Below are positions 55,490 through 64,000 of a stretch of DNA of 64,000 nucleotides, in pieces. This DNA comes from Acanthopleura granulata. Taxonomy: Eukaryota > Mollusca > Polyplacophora > Chitonida > Chitonidae. The notes under the pieces are model-generated. The model was not told the DNA's origin, ran no database searches, and worked only from the letters and a program-made list of their open reading frames with translations. Numbering within the stretch: position 1 is the first letter of the stretch; each line of letters starts with the position of its first letter. The stretch lies in NCBI GenBank assembly GCA_016165875.1, contig JABBOT010000016.1:5354327-5418326 (forward strand), given 5' to 3'. A program made the translations under genes and the position numbers.

Positions 55490-57985
55490 AACTACGTCAC
55501 TAAATGCCTTACAAAAGCCAGTGGGTGATATGTCGGAAGTCCGCCTTCTGTGGAAATTTCACTTACGTTTGTGTTTGAAAGCAATAAAAAAAAATATCTA
55601 CTTGTCGGAGGCAATTCCTTTTTGACACTGAGAATTAGATCACTTGCTTAATTTTGATACATAGGCGCAATGTTTGCTGCTTTTGTGTCATTATAGTCCC
55701 AAAGAAAAAGTCGATCGCTCAAAAAAATACATATTAAGTGCAAACGCTCGAGAAATCTGTGTGAACGGCGTGGACAGTTATTGATAAGTTGAACGAGATA
55801 GGTACAGCGTTAGATCTATGTGATGGACAGGGTTGACTTGTGAACAACTCTGGAGGGCGTAAGCTTTCTGGAGAATGAGATGGGGAGGGTTGAGAATCGG
55901 GGAAGATGAGGCCTGGACATCAATACACCAATGTTTCTGCATTGAAGCATCTGACGGATTGCATCCGTCTTAAAATGGCCACAGCCATCATGACCAGGAC
56001 GCGGCGGTCCCCATTCCAGTAAAAGGCAATCAACAAATGGAGAAAGCGTATAACAAATAAGCTACGTCAAATATGACATCCAACACATATATCTCAAGGA
56101 TAATGCGTTCTTTCTTCCCCTCTACTTGCTTTCCCGGTACCATCTTCAACCTGATGATCTTTTGTTCGTCGCACAATGCATTCAATGTCTCAACAAACAT
56201 AAATCTGTTGTCTGCTTGCTGTGTCAATATGTGACACGAGTTGTCCGCCATATCGCCCTGCTGTGATGCCTCGGGTGTTTAGTGTGTGGCGGCGTGGAAA
56301 CACAGTCAACCTGTGTGAGTGAATGATGACTTCTGGAGGGGATGAAAATGAGACAAAATGTCATATAAATACATCTGGAACAAATCTCGGCGCGTAGCCC
56401 GACATCGCCGTATCAAAGGATCAATAGCTCTACCGTCTTTATCTTATCTACCGTTATAAGAGAACCTAAGACATGACTTCAACAAAGAGAAGCTGAAACA
56501 CTCTACAGTCTCCTTTCTTAACGAATCCCGTCCAATCTGTGGCTCTGTCTGTACTGTCCCTGTTTCATCTGAGGTAAGATATACACATTGTACAACACAT
56601 GCCTTCAACACGTGTTATAAAAACAAATATTAACGATATCATGCCACGCCGCTACATATATTCAACTTTCAATGCAGGTACTGGCTCACACCCAGTCTTT
56701 GACAGGGTAAACTCCATCGCTGTAACTGCAAAAAGTGGCCGACGGCACCCTTATGGTTGTTTCCCGTAATCTAACATCAGTTGCTTGATTTATTTATTTA
56801 TTTGATTGGTGTTTTACGCCATACTCAAGAATATTTCACTTATACGACGGCGGCCAGCATTATGGTTGGAGGAAACCGGGCAGAGCCCGGGGAAACACAC
56901 GACCATCCGCAGGTTGCTGGAAGACCGTCCCACGTACGGCCGGAACGGAAGCCAGCATGAGCTGGACTTAAACTCACAGCGGCTGCATTGATGGGAGGCT
57001 TCTGGGTCGTTGCGCTGTGCTAGCACGCTAACACACTGAGCCACGGAAACCCTAACATCAACTGAAGACCACTTGTCCCCCCCACCATTAGGTTTGCATA
57101 GCTGTACATCATTTGTGGGAAAGTTCGTCATTAATTTGCAAAGGTCGGTATTCTTTTCCCTCAAGCTCTGCAGATTTCATGGCCTATAAAATTGAGTGCC
57201 ATAGGTGGTATAGGTGAAAATGTTTCGAGCATTGCATTTAACAACTAATCAAAGCCAGACCAATCAAACCAAGGCACATTACCAGATTTACTCTTTGGTC
57301 ACGTAATGCTTTTTATATAGATTTCCTGGCACTCAATGGGGACAATAACCGATCGATTGAGCTCAGCAATACGGGATGGGAGTCTAATATATAAAAGACT
57401 ACAGCATACAGGGTTATCCAGAGCAACGAGGACAGTGTGATTATTGAGAAATCCGATTTGTTGTCAGTTTATCTCGCTTAATTATAAAGTCGCACGATGG
57501 TTTTGTCCTCGACTTTCCACCGCCTTCCTTATCTTGGGCCCTCTGTTTCCTTTCACCCTTAGGGCTGGCGATCAGCGTACTGAGATGTAAAGTTGAGAGT
57601 ACAGGACAATAAAATAAAAAAAGCCAAATTATCATATTTATCCGAAAAACTATCATATTTATACGAAAACACAGTTACCCATATTGAATGGATAAAACAT
57701 TATGGTTGACAGGTGAATAGAAACTGTAACGTAACATTTAGATGAAGCTATCAAAATTCGCTTTGAAATTCATGAAAGGACCTTTTAAATGATACATCAG
57801 TTATCCTACAGCCTTGATATTATTATACCGTCTGTGAACCATCTGTTTTCAAACGTCGCAGGTTGGCAGTCTTTCTCCGTATGATCCGTGAAATGAAAAC
57901 ATCATGCCATCAACAGATCCCTCGGGGCAGACTTTATTGTTTCCTGTTTAGAAAAACAATCATTCCCACATGATATGCCTTCAAT
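55490..57985. repeat. Paralogous unit B
   Basis: Matches unit A from about 50820 but lacks the part equivalent to roughly 51995-52700 of A, and stops at the equivalent of about 53640. Landmarks include AGAAATCTGTGTGAACGGCG, ATGACATCCAACACATATAT and CAGTTATCCTACAGCCTTGA. It holds one SINE1. Confidence 0.85.
56785..57050 (-). mobile_element. SINE1, full-length, inserted in unit B
   Basis: A complete copy from the reversed AAAT tail through AAACCGGGCAGAGCCCGGGG, CACGTACGGCCGGAACGG and the head GCTAGCACGCTAACACACTG, AGCCACGGAAACC. CTAACATCA is repeated on both sides (about 56771 and 57052). Unit A reads TCTAACGTCAGCTGAAGACC without interruption at about 52768, so the insertion is private to B. 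Confidence 0.95.
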
Positions 57986-57996
57986 AATTCGTGTCA

Positions 57997-60035
57997 CGAC
58001 TCTGAAACTCTCTACAGTCTACTTTGTTACCGAACTCCGTCTAACCTTTCGCTTGGTGTATAGAGTCGCTGTTTAAATTGAGGTAAAATACGCATATTGT
58101 GCGACATAAACCCTCAATAAGTGTTAGAAACGCAAATGTAAAGGATACCATGCCACGCCTCTACACAAATTCCACCGTCTCAAATCGAAATACTCGAACG
58201 CAAAACATTTTACAAACAATTATCCAATACGCGACAAAAAAACCCCTATGAATACGCCGCCCTCGACAAGATAAATAAAACAACGTGAGGCAATCTACAC
58301 ATGGCACTATTTTATTCATCTTGAGGTAATAGAGACGCTCTCTAAAATTTCCACAAGCATTTTTATTCAAGGTTTGCCTCGGAGCTAACTCAGAGTATAA
58401 GGTTAAACTGGACGCCATCGTGGGGCAAAGGAAACACTATCCTATCCCCTATTGCTCAGTACGAAACGAGTGCCCAGTTTGTGGAGTGTTTCGCATGAGA
58501 GATTCGGGCTTGAGGCCGGCATGGACGCAAGCTTTCAAGCCTGGAACTAATCTCTCTAATAATGCAATATGGACTAGAGTTTTGGATGTTCAAGTGAGCA
58601 AACGCTCTAACACTGGCACAATGCAAAACCATGTCGTCGGTATCAGTTTGGTGTAAAAAAAAATATGCCAGAAAGATATCATAAGATAGATTACATACGA
58701 TCTACTGCTTGTCTTTTTTTTTTATCCCTATTAAGACACACGCGACTTGCAAGATCAAACCCCGCCTTTGACACGGACTTTGTAGACTCCCTCCACTGTA
58801 ACTGCTTGTAGAGGGCAACACGTGGTCCACGACGCATTTGTGATCGTTTCCCCGCAGTCTAATGTTCGTTGAGGACCACTTGTCTTTCACCATTACGGCT
58901 TACATATCTGTACATCACATTCTGGAAAGTTCGTCGGTAGTTTGCCAAAGGCCTGTGTTCTTTTTCCCAAGCGCTGATGTTTTCTGAATCTACACAATTG
59001 ATTGCCGCAGTATAGGTGCAAACATCTTGACTATGGCATTAAACAGCTAATGAGCGCCGAATCCATCAAACCAAAGCACATTATCGGATTTACACTTTTG
59101 TATGCATTTCACCGCTCTTAGTTCTGACAATAACAGGTCGATGCCGCTCTTGAGGCTGCTTGGACAGACTTACGTTGGTTGAGAATCACTTGTCTTCTAG
59201 CAATATGGAATGGTAGTTTAATATATGTATAAAGACTACAGTAAATAGAGAGTAAAACCATAGCAAGGCAACGCTGTGATGGCTGGCAAATGGTCACACG
59301 TAACCGGTGAAATCCTGTTTCTTGTCAGTTTATCTCAGTTGGTTAACTCTAAAGTCACCCTTGGGTTTTCGCCATAATTAGTCACATTTAGATGTAACTG
59401 TCAGAATTCGCACTCAGATTCATCATGAGATCCACTGAGTTATCCTACAGCCTTCATGTTATTATGCTTTCTGTAAACCATCTATTTTTGAAAGTCGAAG
59501 GTTGACTCTCTTTCCCTGTTCAGTGAAATGAAAACATCATGCCCCTCGAGACAGACTTCATTGTTTCTTCTTTAGAAAAACAACCACTGGCTCGTGTCCA
59601 GCCTGTAGGAAGATTGTAGGTGCGGACTGTGCTTCTTTCCAGATCTTTCGAAATGCGATTCTGAAGATATATTAGAGGCCGCCTTTTTAACGGTTATCTA
59701 TAATCTGGCTGGAAGTTAGTATGCCAACAAAGGACTCTGATGTCCATTGTTGTGAGGCCGTCTCGCTCGTCACAGGAGACGGAGAGAAAAACTCTATAAT
59801 GTTTTTGTAGGAATACCTTGTTTGTCACACGTCCGGAAATCGATCTTCAATTTGATCAAAAAACTGTATCGTATTAAATCTATTGCACCTTTCCCTCTGT
59901 TTTATCATTTGTTGACTGATATTTCTGAAAAAATAGTTGTGTGTTTTGCCAATAAAGTAATTTTATGAGAGTTTCTCTCCAATGTTTCGTGTACTTTTAG
60001 GAGGTCAGCATGCTCTAGCTTAATCAATGAAAAAT
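57997..60035. repeat. Paralogous unit C
   Basis: Starts at the equivalent of about 51795 in A (CTCTACAGTCTACTTTG) directly after the truncated end of B, and continues to the same endpoint as A (GGAGGTCAGCATGCTCTAGC). It has no SINE insertion and so provides unoccupied sites for both A and B. No conserved frame. Confidence 0.85.
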
Positions 60036-60269
60036 ATGTTCTTTTTCCAAGTTTTGCAATATCATTTAAGTTCGACAAAAGGCTCAGTGAAATGGAACTT
60101 TCGTATATAAATGCTGAACATGTCACACAATGATGTACAATCATTTCTACAACGTTTCTTCTTCTTGATAGCTCTTGTGTGGTGGCCAATATAATAAGAA
60201 GTCTCGAATCACATGAAATATAAAGTACAAAATACTAGCAATGAGCCTCTAATCATGGCCAAATGCTCT

Positions 60270-60460
60270 GTTCGACTTACCGATGTACTGTTGACACCAC
60301 TGGAATACCATGCCGAAGACACTAGGCAGGACACCCTACCCAGTCACATTATACCGATAGGAAGCCGACCTTTGCTCTAATTGCTCTGTCCTCCCAGTGT
60401 GCCCAGCGAGGGAGCAACAGGTACCATTTTTAAAGTCTGTGGTTTAACCCGACCTGGGAC
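60270..60460 (-). mobile_element. SINE2, partial copy
   Basis: ATGCCGAAGACACTAGGCAG, GACACCCTACCCAGTCACAT, TATACCGATAGGAAGCCGAC, TTGCTCTGTCCTCCCAGTG and GTACCATTTTTAAAGTCTG with TTTAACCCGACCTGGG follow the SINE2 order. The tRNA-like end is missing where the LINE relic begins. Confidence 0.7.
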
Positions 60461-61450
60461 TAATGGATTGAGAATGTTTAATTTGTACACATTTATTAAC
60501 AGGTTGAAAGTGTCTTGGATCAAAAGCTTACATCTGACGAAATGTAAATGGAGTAATATAGTAGCATCATACATAAACTCAGAACCTTGCCTATGGGAGA
60601 CAGGTGGCGGCAAACATAAAACACCAGATACAACAAAGTCCTGACTTATTCTGGAAACATACCTTACAAGCTTGGTACTGAATGACAGAAAAACACATTC
60701 CTGAAAACGTATTAGATATTTTAGACGAAAAATTGTGACACAATACAAAACTGAAACAAGCAGTTTTACCAGAAACTGGTTTAAAAGTAACATAAAAATT
60801 TATACGAGATATGTAATAGACGATGGCTGGAATTTTAATGACCTGATACAATTGAAAAGGAAATATAATATTAAAGGCACATTTTTAGATAGATAAGTCT
60901 AAAACGGGATGTAAAATATTTTATGATACTCTAAATAGTGTAGCATTACCTTTGGAAACTTTCGTAAATTTGCCCTCCATAGTAACATGGAAAAATGTAC
61001 TCCAAATTCAAAACACTGACTTCCTTCATCAGCTATATGTCAGCAATATTGCCGGTACTAAAGAAAACAAATTAGGAGATTTTCAGTGTAGAATTATTAA
61101 CTGAGTTCTGCACAAAGTCATTCCTTCAGACCATACACAAAAGAGCAGATAAGCTCTGCTCGTACTGCAAAAACGATACCGAAACCATTGGGCATCTCCT
61201 GTTATGTTGTCCCATGGCGAAAGCATTCTGGCTTGAAATAAATGACTGGCTCAAGAGATAGATTGATCAGGCTATTGAATTGTCGAACTACTCCATCATC
61301 TTGGTGTGGAGAAAAGGGGAACGTCTACTAAATATGCTTATAGCACTATCAAGGAAATATATATATATAATAATAATTTCAAAAACAGCACTGTTAACAT
61401 TAACTCGACAAAATACCTATTTCAAGAACGGTAAAGTATTGAAAACGTTA
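60461..61450 (+). pseudogene. L1/Tx1-like LINE ORF2 C-terminal relic
   Basis: A frameshifted C-terminus of a non-LTR retrotransposon polyprotein. In order: GLRMFNLYTFINRLKVSWIK (60461-60520), DLFWKHTLQAWY in another frame (about 60636-60672), NWFKSNIKIY and DDGWNFNDLIQLKRKYNIKG (60768-60896), KLGDFQCRIIN (about 61070-61100), then a zinc-knuckle-like CSYC-x8-H-x4-C within HKRADKLCSYCKND (61118-61260) followed by AFWLEINDW, and NMLIALSRKYIY (about 61330-61370). This order is typical of L1/Tx1-type elements downstream of the RT. It has several frameshifts and stops, and the RT is absent. Confidence 0.8.
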
Positions 61451-61589
61451 TGACAAAAATTAATGACGATCAAGTGAAATTCAACTTAGTTCAACTAAGT
61501 GAAATTTATTCTCGCGAAGCGTCTCGTGAGTTATCATTTCCACATCTCACTCCAACAATGTTTATGACAGCCAACCTTCTCTGTGCAAT

Positions 61590-61760
61590 ACTCTCTATAC
61601 ACCATCACACCGCGAGTTATAAAATTTTCCTAAAATTGCATGTAAAAGACATGTCACCAAGCTTCCAGGGGTTTTCACTGTAATCTAACGGTCGTATATA
61701 ATGGCCGCAATATCATCGTGTGAAATTATACGCCACCCAACCGAGATCACGTGTTTCTCG
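61590..61760 (+). repeat. Dispersed repeat shared with 36.56 and 54.95 kb
   Basis: GAGTTATAAAATTTTCC, ACCAAGCTTCCAGGGGTTTT, CACTGTAATCTAACGG, AATATCATCG and ACGTGTTTCTCGTATTA follow the order of the 55.0-kb copy. Confidence 0.6.
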
Positions 61761-61772
61761 TATTAAGTGTAC

Positions 61773-61920
61773 AAGTTAAGCATCGCCAAACTACAGTATT
61801 GGAGTGACACACCGTCGCTGTACCTAATGAATGTGCACGAGTTAAACACCATCGCCAAACTGCAGTATAGGAATGACACACCGTCGCTGTACCTAATGAA
61901 TGTGCACGAGTTAAACACCA
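61773..61920. repeat. 69-bp tandem duplication
   Basis: CATCGCCAAACTACAGTATT at 61781 recurs at 61850, each followed by GACACACCGTCGCTGTACCT and AATGAATGTGCACGAG. The two copies are nearly identical. The open frame across them simply repeats 23 residues. Confidence 0.93.
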
Positions 61921-62952
61921 TTGTTACGCAGCTGTTAACATGTTATGCACAGTTGTTGTGCCTAAATGTTGTATACCATTAGAGTCCCAAAGACATCCAC
62001 AAAAATGCGTGAATTTTGATATGATTGTTAGACAATATTGCGGATGCATTTGCTACTCGGGAGAAAATCTGTCTACCGACGTAAGAATTACGCTTTCAAT
62101 AACCTGAAAAATTTTACAGTTTATCGAATCCAATAAAAGTTCTAGATATAAACCCTATAATACTTCAGAGTGTACGTCTTCTTTTTTTCCACGGCCACTT
62201 AACACGTTGATAGTTTTCACGTGTTAAATGTGATGAGAACACAGAACGCACTGAGCAATTCTACACCAGTGACGCATTTAACATAACTACACATTTTTTT
62301 TACACACTTCTACTTAAGCCACGATGCCAGGGGTCGCCTAAGTTGTTACTTCTTAAACACTCACATGAACAGTTAGAGAAAAAAAATCCCTGAAGTAAAT
62401 TAATAAGTGGCCCGATTTCACCGGTGACGTGTGATCATTTGGTAAGTATAACACTGTCGCCGCTGCTATGGTTTTATTCCCTATGCTGCAGTCTTTCATA
62501 TTGCGTCTGTGTTCGCTCTAGACGATTCTTTGTCTGATACAGCTACAATCGCCCAGCAATAAGACAACACTGGTGGAATTATTTGGTGCCGTAAGTTTAA
62601 GCTTCTATCAAGGAGCTGTATACGGTGTAAGCTGCCTGGGGCTATTGCCAAGCCAGTAACAGCCTAAGAAAGTGGCTATTGCCTGAAAGAGCTCGCTATC
62701 ACGCTGTCTTGTTGAGGGTAAAGTGGTAATATCTCAAGCCTTGTAACCTCGGCTGGCCCTTGGCAGGTAGACAGTAAGGCGAGGGGGTATATTTATTGTT
62801 AAATTCTGTGAGGATAGTTATGATTTTTTTATGCTGCTATGGCCCCTTTGGGGTATTATGAGGTGCAGTTGTCTGAGGTTAACGCTTACAAGAGGTGTTA
62901 AACGAGTCTTAATGGGTGTTCCAGACAAGATAAGTTTCAAAAGAATAAAACG
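61921..62952. other. Mostly unassigned DNA
   Basis: Bases about 61980-62030 (AGAGTCCCAAAGACATCC) weakly resemble the start region of units A and B (TAGTCCCAAAGAAAAAG at 55.69 kb). No other recognised feature. Confidence 0.45.
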
Positions 62953-63070
62953 TTCGCGGGCGGTCGTGGGTTTTCCCTAGGCTTTGCCGGATTTCCGGAG
63001 CCCATAACGTAGGTCGCCTTCGTATAACTGAAAAATTCGTGAGTACGGGGTAAAACAATCAATTAAATAA
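62953..63070 (+). mobile_element. SINE1, 5'-truncated decayed copy
   Basis: GCGGTCGTGGGTTTTCCCTA, GGCTTTGCCGGATTTCCGGA, TCGTATAACTGAAAAATTCG, TGAGTACGGGGTAAAACAAT and AATTAAATAA are the core and tail. The head is absent. Confidence 0.85.
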
Positions 63071-63233
63071 GTGTTTTTCATGGTCTTACCTGTGGCATGC
63101 CATAATCACGCTACTACTACTGGTGCGCACCGTTGGCGTAACGGATTGACGGACTGAAGAAACCTATTGTTCCCTTATCGCCATATGAAAGACGACAGAG
63201 GTAATTCTTCCTATGGCCATAAGGTATGTATGT
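63071..63233. other. Unassigned DNA
   Basis: No recognised feature. Confidence 0.4.
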
Positions 63234-63833
63234 GTCCTTGGGTTTTACGTCGTACTCAACAATTTTTCAGTCACGTGATGACGAGGCATTTGGATTTATA
63301 TACACTATGTCTTCTTATTGCAGGGTGAGTCCATTCCGCCAAAATGCTGCCACCACTCAAACGTTATGCTGAAGACACCGGACATGAGTCCCACCCAGTC
63401 ACATTATATGGACACCGTCGACCAGTCCTGTTCCCTTGCTCTATCGTCTCAGGTCGAGCGTCAAGCGAGGCAGCATGAAGTACAATTTTTTATATCTTTG
63501 GAGGGACCTCCGTGGCCGAGAGGTGTTAGCGCGTCAGGGCGGCGTAATTAGCCAGGTGACTATCACCAATGCGGTCTCCGTGAGTTCAAGTGCAGCAAAA
63601 TGCTGCCTTCCTCACCAGCCGTACGTGGGAAGGCCCGCTAGCAACCTGTGGAGTGTCGTGGTTTCCCCGGTTTCCTCCCACCATTATGCTGGCCGCCGTT
63701 GTATATGTGAAATATTCTTGAGCGCGGCGTAAAACAAGCAAATAAAATCTTTGACATGACGCGATCCAAGATCGACCGTGACTTTCCCTCACACCAAGGC
63801 AGACGATCTAACCACTAGGTCAACGAGGCTGTC
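63234..63833 (-). mobile_element. SINE2, split by a SINE1
   Basis: The left part 63234-63505 runs from the reversed tail GTTTTACGTCGTACTCAACA through GTCTTCTTATTGCAGGGTG, CACCCAGTCACATTATATGG and AAGCGAGGCAGCATGAAGTA. The right part 63751-63833 has the reversed tRNA-like head, with GACGATCTAACCACTAGG (A box) and TCCAAGATCGACCG (weak B-box region). Together they make one SINE2 on the minus strand. Confidence 0.8.
63506..63750 (+). mobile_element. SINE1 nested in SINE2
   Basis: A full-length copy with head GGACCTCCGTGGCCGAGAGG, TGTTAGCGCGTCAGG (A box), GTGAGTTCAAGTGCAG (B-box region), CCGTACGTGGGAAGG, CCACCATTATGCTGGCCGCC and GAAATATTCTTGAGCGCGGC. ATCTTTG occurs at about 63498 and again after the tail near 63751, giving a target duplication of about 7 bp. 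The uninterrupted SINE2 at 45.39 kb reads AGTCTTTGGCCAGACC. Confidence 0.9.
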
Positions 63834-64000
63834 AGATTTCAAGTAAGAGCAGATTGTTAAAATACTGGAAGCTGAAGGATTCGATGTGCTGCTCGTGCTG
63901 CGTCACAAAGGCTTTACAACCTCGGTTTATCTGTACTCTACCTAGATGTAAAAATCTACAGCATAAAGAGTAAGCTAAGAGCAAAACTAAGGGACGACAG
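63834..64000. other. Unassigned DNA to the window end
   Basis: No recognised feature. Confidence 0.4.

Noticed and set aside
56806..57164. 61- and 116-codon frames at 56.8-57.2 kb
   Set aside because: They are translations of the SINE1 inserted in unit B and its flank, not genes.
60377..60851. 138- and 86-codon minus-strand frames
   Set aside because: They are antisense to a recognisable plus-strand LINE relic and show no similarity of their own.

Overview
The window reads as gene-poor eukaryotic nuclear DNA from a marine invertebrate, most likely a mollusc or another lophotrochozoan. It is AT-rich, has poly-A runs and AAAT-type microsatellites, lacks any bacterial-style gene packing, and is dominated by tRNA-derived SINEs, LINE remnants, foldback/MITE-like DNA elements and minisatellites. 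The main SINE has a tRNA-like head, a GC-rich core with a short hairpin, and a tail of the type GAGTACGGCGTAAAAC plus AAAT repeats, which I associate with molluscan genomes. I found no host protein-coding gene, rRNA or intact tRNA. Open frames are mostly 60-155 codons, which is chance level, and the only recognisable protein similarity is to two dead LINE reverse-transcriptase C-termini. The window is therefore best described as intergenic or intronic DNA.

Layout. 0-8 kb: mostly unassigned DNA with a 34-bp minisatellite (3.47 kb), a two-monomer higher-order tandem repeat (4.04-4.36 kb), a dispersed repeat at 5.6 and 6.4 kb, and a 155-bp direct duplication (7.0/7.6 kb). 8.4-9.7 kb: an E-type SINE-like element split by a 431-bp MITE, then a decayed SINE1. 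10.7-13.5 kb: two unnamed dispersed repeats (here G and F). 14.9-16.5 kb: a pair of inverted arms. 18-20.3 kb: SINE1, D and E copies. 22-31.1 kb: two paralogous segments, each with a minisatellite at the same place (34-bp units in one, 33-bp in the other), separated by SINE-rich DNA. 31.5-36 kb: SINE1, D, F and G copies; this G copy carries an 845-bp foldback element with a 9-bp target duplication. 37-41.4 kb: scattered SINE1 copies, two of them tail to tail. 42.2-43.1 kb: a 27-bp minisatellite. 44.8-47.8 kb: SINE2, then a 5'-truncated LINE inserted into a D repeat. 48.7-50.6 kb: SINE1 and tRNA-like pieces. 50.8-60.0 kb: three paralogous 2-3 kb units (A, B, C), two of them carrying SINE1 insertions. 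55.2 kb: a near-perfect 64-bp-arm hairpin. 60.3-62.1 kb: an L1/Tx1-like LINE relic and a further repeat. 63.2-63.8 kb: a SINE1 nested in a SINE2.

How the parts relate. Three SINE-like families (SINE1, SINE2, E) end in variants of one 3' tail. The 5'-truncated LINE at 47.07-47.63 kb ends in the same tail type, so a LINE of that kind is a plausible supplier of the retrotransposition machinery. Several insertions can be read against an unoccupied paralogous site inside this same window: the MITE, the foldback element, the LINE and two SINE1 copies. That gives internal evidence of mobility without any outside reference.

Family letters (SINE1, SINE2, C-H) are labels used only here. All similarities were found by reading the sequence; no alignment or database search was run, so boundaries of old repeats are approximate to some tens of bases.
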